Assembly (NCBI RefSeq): GCF_003627755.1 | Contig: NZ_CP032694.1 | Location: forward strand, 4,336,501-4,400,500 | Length of the DNA: 64,000 nt | Direction: 5' to 3' | DNA from: Rhizobium jaguaris | GTDB lineage: Bacteria > Pseudomonadota > Alphaproteobacteria > Rhizobiales > Rhizobiaceae | Shown: piece after piece, positions 35,682 to 43,675 of the stretch | Layout of the letters: the number at the start of each line of letters is the position of its first letter | How positions within the stretch are numbered: position 1 is the first letter of the stretch | The notes under the pieces: generated by a model | Told to the model about the DNA's origin: nothing | The model's database searches: none | What the model saw: the letters and a program-made list of their open reading frames with translations, nothing else | Program-made: the position numbers and the translations under genes

Positions 35682-37543
35682 CTACCGCGATGGTGCATTC
35701 GCCTTCTTGGGGGTCGCGTCCGGTACCGCTGCCGCCGGCGGCACAGCTGCAGCGACGACCTCTTCGTGCTCTTCGGACGACACCAACGCCTGAAGATGCA
35801 GGACGCGCGGCGACATCGCCTGGATATAGGCTTCCGAACGGCCGATATAGACCACGGTGGCGTCGGTGAATTCCGTCAGCAGCGCCGAGAACTTGGTCTG
35901 CATATCCGGCTCCAGCCCCTCCATGACTTCGTCGAGGATGATCCATTTCGGCTTCGACAGCAGCAGATGCGCGAAGGCGACGGCCCTTTGCTCGTCATTG
36001 TCTAAAAGCCGATCCCAGCGGGCCTGCGTATCGAGCCGGCTCTTCAATCGGCCGAGGCCGACCTTGTCCATCGCGGCTTCCACTGCGGCATCGTCATAGG
36101 CATCCCGATCCTCGGGAAAGCAGATCGCTTCGCGCAGCGTGCCGCCCGGCACATAGGGCGTATGCGGCATGAACAACATGTCTTCCATCGGCGGCAGGCT
36201 GATCTTGCCGGAGCCGCAATTCCATTGATGCGCCAGCGACTGGAACAGCAATCTGCGGTTCACGCCATGATCGCCGTTGACCATGATGTGTTCGCCGGCG
36301 GTGATCGTCACCGTGCCCTCGCGGATACGGAAGCCGTTCTCGATGGCATCCTCGCTGGTCTTGGTGGAAATCTCCATGTCGGTCCAGGCCATCGTGCCCG
36401 GCGCAGCCTGATCGAAAGCGATAGTGTGCGGCATGACCGTGCCGTCATCCATCTCCGTCAGCGCCTGACGGAAATCGGTGACGCGCATCAGCGTGGCGCG
36501 CCATTCGGCGATCGGGCCGAAATTGGCGACATACCAGCGCAAAGCGGAATTGACCTGATTGAAGGCACCGACCGCCACCATCAACTGGCCGAAGGTCAAT
36601 CCACCGGAGAAATAGGCAGGCGCGGCCACCAGGATCGGAATGATCAGCACCAGCCAGCCATAACCGGCCGAGACCCAGGTCAGATTGGTATTGGCAATGG
36701 CAAGCTGGCGGATAACGGCGAGCACGGCTGAGATGTCGACATTGATCCGCCGGCGCTCGTTCTCCTCGCCGCCAGCAATGGTGATCGCCGGCATATGTTC
36801 GTTGGCATGCATCAGCGCAAAGCGCAGCTCGGCTTCCTTGGAATAACGGTCGGCATTCAGCCGCACCAGCCGGCGGCCGACGAATTGGCTCAGGAACGAG
36901 GCCGAACCGGCATAGAGGATCGCCGCCCAGACCATATATCCGGGGATGGAAAAGCTCATGCCTTTGAAATTGAAGACCATGCCGCTGGACAGTTCCCACA
37001 GCACGCCGATGAAGCTGAGCAGCAGGATCGTTGCCTGCACCAAGCCGATCGCCAGTCCTGTCGTGCTTTCGGCGAGATTGCGTGCATCCTCGTGCAGACG
37101 CTGGTCCGGGTTGACGCCGATCAGGCCGGAGGAAGCAAGACGGAGAGCACGCTTGGCCTGCAGCCATTGGTCGACCAGATCACGCGCCAGGCCCTCGCGC
37201 ATGTAGAGCGCGGCCATCTGGTTAAGCCAGGCCTGCACGACGTTGAGGACCAAAAGCAGGCCGGCAATGATGCCGAAGACGCCGAGCTGATGGAAGAACG
37301 CGCCGGTATCGCGCCGCGCCAGCGAATCATAAAAGGCGCATTCCAGTTGTTGAGCAGGACCTGGACATAGGCCGTGACCAAGATAATCGCGAACAACGCA
37401 ATCGTAAGAGAAATAATCTTGACGCGAACGGCGGAATTCCAAAAGGCGGAAACCATCATCCGCAGCCGATAGAGAACACTCAAATCGTAACCGACCTGAT
37501 CAGCTCCCCGGATATTCGGCTTGGCTTGCGTTTCAACTGCCAT
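35682..37543 (-). pseudogene. SbmA/BacA-like ABC transporter with degenerate ATPase domain, frameshifted
   Basis: Two minus-strand frames encode one protein of about 620 residues. The first starts at the ATG at 37543 (MAVETQAKPNIRGADQVGYD) and runs to LLNNWNAPF. The second continues YDSLARRDTGAFFHQLGVFG. Adding one base to the A4 run at 37331-37334 joins them. The N-terminal 350 residues form an SbmA/BacA-type membrane domain. The C-terminal nucleotide-binding domain lacks catalytic motifs: Walker A is NGDHGVNRRLL (no Lys-Ser/Thr), the Q-loop is MPHTPYVP, the signature is LDNDEQRAVAFA, Walker B is IILDEVMEGLE, and the H-loop His is missing. Without the frameshift it would be a transporter with a probable pseudo-ATPase. 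Possible substrates are peptides or fatty acyl compounds. Confidence 0.8.
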
Positions 37544-37711
37544 CAACACTTCCCTGCAACGCACTTAATCCTCAGTTAATCATGACCCGCTCACATGTCC
37601 ATCCATGCGATACATCAGCGTGATCACGTTCGGTATATACACCGTTTCACGCCTTGAACCGAGTAAGGCCAAGGACTAGCTTGCGCCCCAAAGATTGATG
37701 AAAGCCTTCCA

Positions 37712-38554
37712 ATGCAATTTCAGGGAACCGCAGACTATATCGCCGACAAGGATTTGATGGTCGCTGTCAACGCCGCCATTCGGCTGGAACGGCCACTTTT
37801 GGTGAAGGGCGAACCTGGTACCGGCAAGACGGAACTGGCCCGTCAGGTCGCCTCAGCCCTCGGTCTCGACCTCATCGAATGGAATATCAAATCGACCACC
37901 AAGGCGCAGCAGGGCTTGTACGAATATGACGCAGTCTCGCGCCTGCGCGACAGCCAGCTGGGTGATGCACGCGTCAACGACGTCAGGAACTACATCCGGC
38001 AAGGCAAGCTCTGGCAGGCCTTTACGGCAGCGGAGAAATGCGTGCTGCTGATCGACGAGATCGACAAGGCGGACATCGAATTCCCGAATGATCTTCTGCA
38101 GGAACTCGACCGCATGGAGTTCCACGTCTACGAAACCGGCGAAACGATCCACGCCGCCGTCAGGCCGATCGTCATCATTACCTCCAACAATGAAAAGGAA
38201 CTGCCGGACGCCTTTCTGCGCCGCTGCTTCTTCCACTATATCCGCTTCCCCGATGTTGAAACGCTGACGCGCATTGTCGAGGTGCACTATCCCGGCATCA
38301 AGCAGACGCTGGTGCGGGCCGCACTCACTCAGTTCTTCGAAATCCGCGATGTACCTGGGCTCAAGAAGAAACCCTCGACTTCCGAAGCGCTCGACTGGAT
38401 TCGCCTCCTTGTTGCCGACGACGTCGATCCGGCCACCTTGCGCGGGGACGCAAAGAGCGCCCTGCCGAAGCTGCATGGGGCCTTGCTGAAGAATGAGCAG
38501 GACGTCCATCTTTTCGAACGCCTAGCCTTTATGGCGCGCGGGCAAGGGAAATGA
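37712..38554 (+). CDS. MoxR family AAA+ ATPase
   Basis: A 280-residue AAA+ ATPase. Walker A is GEPGTGKTEL (about 30-39), Walker B CVLLIDEIDKADIEFPNDLL (about 110-129), and the sensor region IVIITSNNEKELPDAFLRRC. MoxR proteins work with VWA-domain partners in chaperone-like assembly or metal insertion into enzymes. A CoxE-like VWA gene lies downstream at 40111-41298, though a Nudix gene and metA intervene. The stop overlaps the Nudix start (ATGATG). No strong ribosome site precedes the ATG at 37712. Confidence 0.92.
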   Translation: MQFQGTADYIADKDLMVAVNAAIRLERPLLVKGEPGTGKTELARQVASALGLDLIEWNIKSTTKAQQGLYEYDAVSRLRDSQLGDARVNDVRNYIRQGKLWQAFTAAEKCVLLIDEIDKADIEFPNDLLQELDRMEFHVYETGETIHAAVRPIVIITSNNEKELPDAFLRRCFFHYIRFPDVETLTRIVEVHYPGIKQTLVRAALTQFFEIRDVPGLKKKPSTSEALDWIRLLVADDVDPATLRGDAKSALPKLHGALLKNEQDVHLFERLAFMARGQGK

Positions 38555-38975
38555 TGCAGCCGGATGCCGTGAAGGTCTTGATCTACGCGCTGAGCGGCCG
38601 GTGCTTGCTGGTATTCGATGAACCCGATTTTCCTCCGTCGAACTGCAGATTCCCGGCGGCACCGTAGAACCCGGTGAGGATGTTGCGATCGCGGCAGCGC
38701 GCGAATTCGAGGAAGAGACCGGTTTTGCGCCGGATGAACTGCATCCACTCGGCGTTCACGAGTATCGGTTCGAAAAGGACGGGCGCGAACACCATCACCA
38801 ACGACACTATTTCCGCTGCCGCATCTCCGCGATGGCGCCCGCCACGTGGCTCCATTACGAAATGACGCCGTTCGGCGGCGGCGATCCGATTGGCTTCCGC
38901 TTCTTCTGGCTGCCGATCGAGGACGCCAAGCAGCGCCTGGGCTATGGTATGCAGGCGCTTCTTGAATATCTGTAA
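38551..38975 (+). pseudogene. Nudix hydrolase, frameshifted
   Basis: The gene starts ATGATG on the MoxR stop and reads MMQPDAVKVLIYALSGRCLL to DEPDF. It then goes out of frame at a T4 run (38628-38631). One extra T restores the frame SSVELQIPGGTVEPGED and the Nudix box GTVEPGEDVAIAAAREFEEE, ending LLEYL at 38975. The repaired protein is 141 residues, a normal Nudix size. Nudix enzymes hydrolyse nucleoside diphosphate-X compounds; the substrate is unknown. As written, translation stops after 38 codons, upstream of the catalytic box. A sequencing error in the homopolymer is as likely as true loss. Confidence 0.8.
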
Positions 38976-39063
38976 GTAACAACCGACATCAGGGCGCGGC
39001 CGCCAGCCTTCCTTCAACGCTTGCCCCATTGACCCGCCGGGGTAGCAGGTCTATTGAAATCCT

Positions 39064-39117
39064 CCCGTGGTGATTTGGCCGGCCGGCTTGCAGCCACGTT
39101 AAAAAAGTCGCTAAAGG
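39064..39117 (+). promoter_or_regulatory. SAM-II riboswitch
   Basis: The sequence matches the SAM-II (metA motif) consensus found upstream of methionine genes in alphaproteobacteria. P1 is CGTGG (39066-39070) with CCACG (39094-39098). The loop is TGATTTGG...CCGGCTTGCAG. The 3' pseudoknot strand is AAAAAAGTCGCTAAAGGG. S-adenosylmethionine binding is expected to reduce expression of the metA gene starting at 39182. An intrinsic-terminator-like hairpin lies between them. Confidence 0.92.
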
Positions 39118-39128
39118 GCCGCGTGCGG

Positions 39129-39163
39129 ACCGGTAGCGATTCTTATCGCGGCCGGTTTTTTGT
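39129..39163 (+). terminator. Intrinsic terminator between SAM-II aptamer and metA
   Basis: ACCGG with AGCGAT pairs with ATCGC and CCGGT (39129-39156), followed by TTTTTTGTTTTT. It is 12 bases after the SAM-II aptamer and about 20 bases before the metA ATG, so it probably serves as a transcriptional off-switch in the leader. Confidence 0.7.
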
Positions 39164-39181
39164 TTTTAGTGGTGTAAAAAG

Positions 39182-40108
39182 ATGCCCATCAAGATTCCCG
39201 ATACGCTGCCCGCGTTCGAAGCCCTCCAGAGCGAAGGCGTGCGGGTGATGACCGAAACGGTGGCGATCCGTCAGGATATCCGCCCCCTTCAGATCGGGCT
39301 TCTCAATCTCATGCCGAACAAGATCAAGACTGAGGTGCAGATGGCGCGCCTTGTCGGCGCTTCGCCGCTGCAGGTGGAATTCTCGCTGATCCGCGTCGGC
39401 GGCCACAGGGCCAAGAACACGTCGGAAGAGCATCTGCTCGCCTTCTACCAGACCTGGGAGGAGGTGAAGCACCGCAAGTACGACGGCTTCATCATCACCG
39501 GCGCACCGATCGAGCTGCTGGATTATGAGGAGGTTACCTACTGGGACGAGATGCAGCAAATCTTCGACTGGACGGCGACCAATGTCCACTCGACGATGAA
39601 CGTCTGTTGGGGCGCGATGGCGGCAGCCTACCATTTTCATAGTGTGCCGAAATATACGCTGAAGGAGAAAGCCTTCGGCGTCTATCGCCACCAGAACCTG
39701 AAGCCGTCCTCGGTCTATCTCAACGGTTTCTCCGATGATTTCGCCATTCCGGTCTCGCGCTGGACGGAAGTGCGCCGCGCCGACATCGAAAAGGTGCCGG
39801 GACTGCAGATCCTGATGGAATCCAGCGAGATGGGCGTCTGTCTGGTCCACGAGCAGGCCTGCAACCGTCTCTACATGTTCAATCACGTGGAGTATGATTC
39901 GACCTCGCTGGCGGACGAATATTTTCGGGACGTGAATGCGGGCGTGCCGATCAAGATGCCGCACAATTATTTCCCGCATAACGACCCGGAAATCCCGCCG
40001 CAGAACCGCTGGCGCAGCCATGCGCATCTGTTCTTCGGCAACTGGATCAACGAAATCTACCAGACGACGCCCTATGATCTCGAGGAGATCGGCCAAGAGA
40101 GGTTCTAA
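39182..40108 (+). CDS. metA: Homoserine O-acetyltransferase, MetA type
   Basis: A 308-residue MetA-family enzyme that acylates homoserine in methionine synthesis. The nucleophile is Cys142 ([11 protein letters not shown]), and the catalytic pair His235 and Glu237 lies in FNHVEYD. Position 111 is Glu ([12 protein letters not shown]). In characterised MetA proteins, Glu at this position goes with acetyl-CoA and Gly with succinyl-CoA, so acetylation is predicted despite the traditional succinyltransferase name. It is controlled by an upstream SAM-II riboswitch and terminator. The VWA gene starts two bases after its stop, so the two may be co-transcribed. Confidence 0.95.
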   Translation: MPIKIPDTLPAFEALQSEGVRVMTETVAIRQDIRPLQIGLLNLMPNKIKTEVQMARLVGASPLQVEFSLIRVGGHRAKNTSEEHLLAFYQTWEEVKHRKYDGFIITGAPIELLDYEEVTYWDEMQQIFDWTATNVHSTMNVCWGAMAAAYHFHSVPKYTLKEKAFGVYRHQNLKPSSVYLNGFSDDFAIPVSRWTEVRRADIEKVPGLQILMESSEMGVCLVHEQACNRLYMFNHVEYDSTSLADEYFRDVNAGVPIKMPHNYFPHNDPEIPPQNRWRSHAHLFFGNWINEIYQTTPYDLEEIGQERF

Positions 40109-40110
40109 GC

Positions 40111-41298
40111 TTGTTCATTCCCTTCTTCCTGAAGCTGAAGGAAGCGAAGGTTCCGGTGACGCTCCGGGAATTCCTGTCGCTTCTGGAGGGGATGGAAGAA
40201 GGGATCGCCGATTACGACGTCGAGGCCTTCTATTATCTGGCCCGCGCGGCACTGATCAAGGACGAGCGCTTCATCGACCGCTTCGACCAGGTCTTCGCCG
40301 ACTACTTCCGTGGTGTCGAGGCAGTGGGTGGCGATATGGAGCCGGCCGAGGCGGTTGCCATCCCCGAGGAATGGCTGCGCAAGCTCGCCGAAAAGCATCT
40401 GACGGACGAGGAAAAGAAGCTGGTCGAGGCGCTCGGCGGCTTCGAAAAACTGATGGAGACGCTGCGTGAGCGTCTTGCCGAGCAGAAGGGCCGGCACCAG
40501 GGCGGCTCGAAATGGATCGGCACGGCGGGCACCTCGCCGTTCGGCGCGCATGGCTACAATCCCGAAGGCGTGCGCATCGGCCAGGAGACATCCCATCACC
40601 GTAAAGCAGTGAAGGTCTGGGACCGTCGCGAATTTCAAAATCTCGACGACAGCGTCGAGCTCGGCACCCGCAATATCAAGGTGGCGCTGAAACGGCTCCG
40701 CCGCTGGGTGCGCGAAGGAGCGGCCGAAGAGCTCGACCTTTCCGGCACGATCCGTTCCACCGCCGAACATGGCTATCTCGACGTCCAGACCCGGCCGGAG
40801 CGGCGCAATGCCGTTAAACTGCTGATGTTCTTCGATGTCGGCGGCTCGATGGACGATCATATCCGCGTTGTCGAGGAGCTATTCTCGGCGGCGCGCGCCG
40901 AATTCCGGCACATGGAGTATTTCTATTTCCACAACTGCCTCTACGAAGGCGTGTGGAAGGACAATCGCCGCCGGCGTGTCGATGCCACCGCAACGACCGA
41001 TCTGATCCGCACCTTCGGGCCTGACTACCGCGTCGTCTTCGTCGGCGACGCCTCGATGAGCCCCTATGAGGTCACCCATCCCGGCGGCTCGGTTGAACAC
41101 TGGAACAGGGAGGCCGGCGAGGTCTGGCTCAGCCGCATCACCGGCCATTTCCGCAAATGCGTCTGGCTCAATCCCGTGCAGGAAGGCTATTGGAGCCACA
41201 CCACTTCGATCTCCATCATCCGCCGCCTGCTTGCCGACCGGATGTACCCACTGACCCTCGGCGGTCTGGAGAAGGCGACGAGGGAATTGTCGCGTTAG
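40111..41298 (+). CDS. VWA domain-containing CoxE-like protein
   Basis: A 395-residue protein translated from TTG at 40111, two bases after the metA stop. The N-terminal helical region (FIPFFLKLKEAKVPVTLREF) is followed by a von Willebrand A domain in which the MIDAS motif is a variant, FFDVGGSMDDH (about 245-255; Gly in place of the first Ser). RVVFVGDASMSPYEV follows. CoxE-like proteins act with MoxR ATPases in enzyme maturation or stress functions. The likely partner is the MoxR at 37712-38554. The target enzyme is unknown. Confidence 0.9.
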   Translation: MFIPFFLKLKEAKVPVTLREFLSLLEGMEEGIADYDVEAFYYLARAALIKDERFIDRFDQVFADYFRGVEAVGGDMEPAEAVAIPEEWLRKLAEKHLTDEEKKLVEALGGFEKLMETLRERLAEQKGRHQGGSKWIGTAGTSPFGAHGYNPEGVRIGQETSHHRKAVKVWDRREFQNLDDSVELGTRNIKVALKRLRRWVREGAAEELDLSGTIRSTAEHGYLDVQTRPERRNAVKLLMFFDVGGSMDDHIRVVEELFSAARAEFRHMEYFYFHNCLYEGVWKDNRRRRVDATATTDLIRTFGPDYRVVFVGDASMSPYEVTHPGGSVEHWNREAGEVWLSRITGHFRKCVWLNPVQEGYWSHTTSISIIRRLLADRMYPLTLGGLEKATRELSR

Positions 41299-41317
41299 CA
41301 GCAGGCACTTTTGCCCT

Positions 41318-41466
41318 TAGCCCCTCACCCCGACCCTCGCCCCGCTCACGGGGAGAGGGAGTTCGACAGCGCCCGAAACTTTCACCGCAAACCGATCGGC
41401 CAATCGTCTGGCACGGTCGTCCCCTCTCCCCGCAAGCGGGGAGAGGGCTAGGGTGAGGGGCCGGCA
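41318..41466. repeat. Palindromic intergenic repeat (RIME-like), two inverted modules
   Basis: The left half reads CCCCTCACCCCGACCCTCGC with CCCCGCTCACGGGG. The right half is CTCCCCGCAAGCGGGGAG followed by GGGTGAGGGGCCGG. The layout is the same as at 1168-1312 and 17390-17546. It occupies almost half of the 351-bp gap before the epimerase gene. The rest of the gap (41467-41649) holds no recognised gene and should contain its promoter. Confidence 0.8.
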
Positions 41467-41649
41467 TAGGAGAATGCACCGGCCTGTCGTACGCATTGCA
41501 CACTTCCGGCGCAGTGTGGCAACTCCGAAGCCAAACCGAGGCTTGATCGACCGTCGGTCGCCCCTAAATTTCGCAATCGAACGATTGCAGATCACTGCGA
41601 ATGGGGGCAGGGTCAGGCCTCGAATTTTCAATAGGAATGGATAGCTGAT

Positions 41650-42675
41650 ATGACGGACAATGGTTTGGAACGCGAAGTTTTCGGAACGACAGCGAGTGGG
41701 GAGACGGTCTATCGCGTCAAGATCGTCGGCGGCGGCCTGATGGCCCACATCATGACCTGGGGTGCCGTCATCCAGGATCTGCGCCTGGACGGTCACGGCC
41801 CTGCCCTTCTGCTCGGCTTCGATAACTTCGCCGACTATCCCGCTCATTCCTCCTATTTCGGCGCCACGCCCGGCCGCTGTGCCAACCGCATCGGCGCCGG
41901 CCACTTCACATTGGACGGCAAGGAATATCAGCTCGAACTCAACGAAAAAGGCGTCACCCATCTGCACGGCGGCAAGGACAATATCGCCAAGCGCAACTGG
42001 ACGATCGTCGAACATGCCGCCGACCGTGTCGTGCTGAAGATCGTCGATCCTGACGGGCGCGCCGGCTATCCCGGCAATTGCACGATCCAGGCGACCTATT
42101 GGGTGCATGGCAACGGCGAATTCTCGATCACCTACGAATCGACCACCGATAAGCCGACGCTCGCCAATGTGTGCCAGCACGCCTATTTCAACCTCGATGG
42201 CCGCGACGACGCGCTCGGCCACGACATCATGATCGCCGCCGATCACTATACGCCGACCGACGAGAAGCAGGTGCCGACAGGCGAGGTTCGCCCTGTTGCC
42301 GGCAGCGTTTTCGATTTCCGCGAAATGGCACCGATGAAGCGCTTCGATGGAGCCGAACAGGCGCTCTACGATCATAATTTCTGCCTGTCTTCCGAACGCA
42401 CCGCCAAGCGCTCGGTGGTGCTGGCGCGCAGCGTCAATTCCGGCGTCTCGCTGGAAGTGCGCACAACCGAACCCGGCGTACAGTTTTATGCCGGTTTCAA
42501 GCTCGATGTTCCCGTTCCCGGTCATGACGGCCGCAAGATCGGCCCCTTTGCAGGTTTCTGCCTGGAAACCCAGGTCTGGCCGGATGCCATCAACCATGAG
42601 GGCTTCCCGAACGCCGTTCTTCGTCCCGGCGAAGTGCTGCGACAGGAAACGGATTACATCTTCACCAAAAATTGA
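41650..42675 (+). CDS. galM: Aldose 1-epimerase (galactose mutarotase)
   Basis: A 341-residue cytoplasmic protein of the GalM family, which interconverts alpha and beta anomers of aldoses such as glucose and galactose. Landmarks are NRIGAGHFTLDGKEYQL (Arg in substrate binding), THLHGGKDNI (His), ANVCQHAYFNLDGRDD with the catalytic His, and GFCLETQVWPDAIN with the catalytic Glu near the C-terminus. The ATG follows GGATAGCTGAT. It is monocistronic and ends before a hairpin repeat. Confidence 0.95.
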   Translation: MTDNGLEREVFGTTASGETVYRVKIVGGGLMAHIMTWGAVIQDLRLDGHGPALLLGFDNFADYPAHSSYFGATPGRCANRIGAGHFTLDGKEYQLELNEKGVTHLHGGKDNIAKRNWTIVEHAADRVVLKIVDPDGRAGYPGNCTIQATYWVHGNGEFSITYESTTDKPTLANVCQHAYFNLDGRDDALGHDIMIAADHYTPTDEKQVPTGEVRPVAGSVFDFREMAPMKRFDGAEQALYDHNFCLSSERTAKRSVVLARSVNSGVSLEVRTTEPGVQFYAGFKLDVPVPGHDGRKIGPFAGFCLETQVWPDAINHEGFPNAVLRPGEVLRQETDYIFTKN

Positions 42676-42716
42676 GCTGAAGGCACCCCATCCCGGAATT
42701 GTCGGCGAGTAACATT

Positions 42717-42746
42717 CCGCTTTCAGGTGGGAACACTTGAAAGCGG
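42717..42746. repeat. Hairpin repeat (CCGCTTTCAGGTG type), copy 1
   Basis: CCGCTTTCAGGTG pairs with CACTTGAAAGCGG around a short loop, 41 bases after the galM stop. A nearly identical 30-bp hairpin lies at 48681-48710. The downstream flank (AAAGCGACCTTTATGCGTTC, 42773-42792) resembles the complement of ACGTACAAAGGTCGCT near 53293. This looks like a dispersed family that may double as terminators. Confidence 0.6.
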
Positions 42747-42873
42747 ATAAAATGCCCTAAATCCAAAAGACTAAAGCGACCTTTATGCGTTCCAATGGGC
42801 GCACGACGCTCTAGGCGCACATCGCGCCCAGCCAATTCGTTTTTGGCCTGCAGATAATTTCACCTTGCGAATT

Positions 42874-42913
42874 GGTTCTAAATAGGTTCTACAAAGGACC
42901 CATGGATAGAACC
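42874..42913. promoter_or_regulatory. Repeated GGTTCTA sites at the gntR start
   Basis: GGTTCTA occurs at 42874-42880 and 42885-42891, exactly 11 bp apart (one helical turn), and inverted as TAGAACC at 42907-42913 just inside the coding region. Direct plus inverted copies around the start suggest an autoregulatory GntR operator. Confidence 0.5.
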
Positions 42914-43675
42914 AGTTTAATCGCTGAGCTGAACAGCCGTGGTCTGCGCGACGAGGCCATGACCGGGCCGTTGTACAAACGCCTGGCACAGGCGCTGACC
43001 GGCCTTATCCAGGAAGGCCTGCTGAAAGCGGGAACGGCACTGCCGGGCGAGCGTGATCTGGCCGAGGCCTTGCAGGTCGGCCGCGTCACGGTCCGCACCG
43101 CCTATCGTGATCTGCTGGCCTCCGGTGCGATCGAGTCGCGTCATGGCAGCGGCACATTCGTGTCGGAGCGCGTCGAGCGTATCGAACAATCGCTCTGGCG
43201 CCTCTCCTCTTTCTCCGCCGATATGCGCTCACGCGGCCGCGAGCCGGCCGCAAAGATCCTGTCGCGTACCGTGAGCCCGCCCGCACCGGAAGAATCCTTC
43301 CTGCTCGGTCTCGGCCTGGATGAGCCGGTACTTAGGCTCGACCGCCTGCGCCTTGCGGACGGGCAGCCACTTGCGATCGAGCGCGCGGTCGTTCCGATCA
43401 AATTTCTGGGTGAGGATGCGGTTTCCGAAGGTTCGCTTTATGATGCACTGACTGCGAATGGCTTCAAGCCAGTCCGGGCTCTGCAGCGGCTGACGGCGGT
43501 GACGCTCGATCCGACCTCCGCGTCGATCCTCAACGTCAAGGCCGGCGCGCCGGCGCTTTTGATCGAACGTATTTCACGCCTGGAAGACCAGCGCGTCGTT
43601 GAATATACCCGCTCGCATTATCGCGGCGATGCTTATGATTTCGTTGCTGAATTGAGAATTGGAGATGACCTATGA
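42902..43675 (+). CDS. GntR family regulator with UTRA domain (HutC/NagR type)
   Basis: A 257-residue repressor. The winged HTH is at about 22-85 (GPLYKRLAQALTGLIQEGLL, ALPGERDLAEALQVGRVTVR) and the UTRA effector domain at about 100-250 (EPVLRLDRLRLADGQPLAIE, YTRSHYRGDAYDFVAEL). The ATG at 42902 follows AAAGGACCC; a TTG at 42872 is less likely. It heads an amino-sugar operon and overlaps the SIS gene by four bases. By analogy with NagR/NagQ it should respond to a phosphorylated amino sugar such as GlcNAc-6-phosphate or GlcN-6-phosphate. Confidence 0.93.
   Translation: MDRTSLIAELNSRGLRDEAMTGPLYKRLAQALTGLIQEGLLKAGTALPGERDLAEALQVGRVTVRTAYRDLLASGAIESRHGSGTFVSERVERIEQSLWRLSSFSADMRSRGREPAAKILSRTVSPPAPEESFLLGLGLDEPVLRLDRLRLADGQPLAIERAVVPIKFLGEDAVSEGSLYDALTANGFKPVRALQRLTAVTLDPTSASILNVKAGAPALLIERISRLEDQRVVEYTRSHYRGDAYDFVAELRIGDDL

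Noticed and set aside
42697..42901. Possible small gene or RNA gene in the galM-gntR gap
   Set aside because: The gap holds a dispersed hairpin repeat and the gntR promoter. No open frame with a start signal and no tRNA-like fold was seen.
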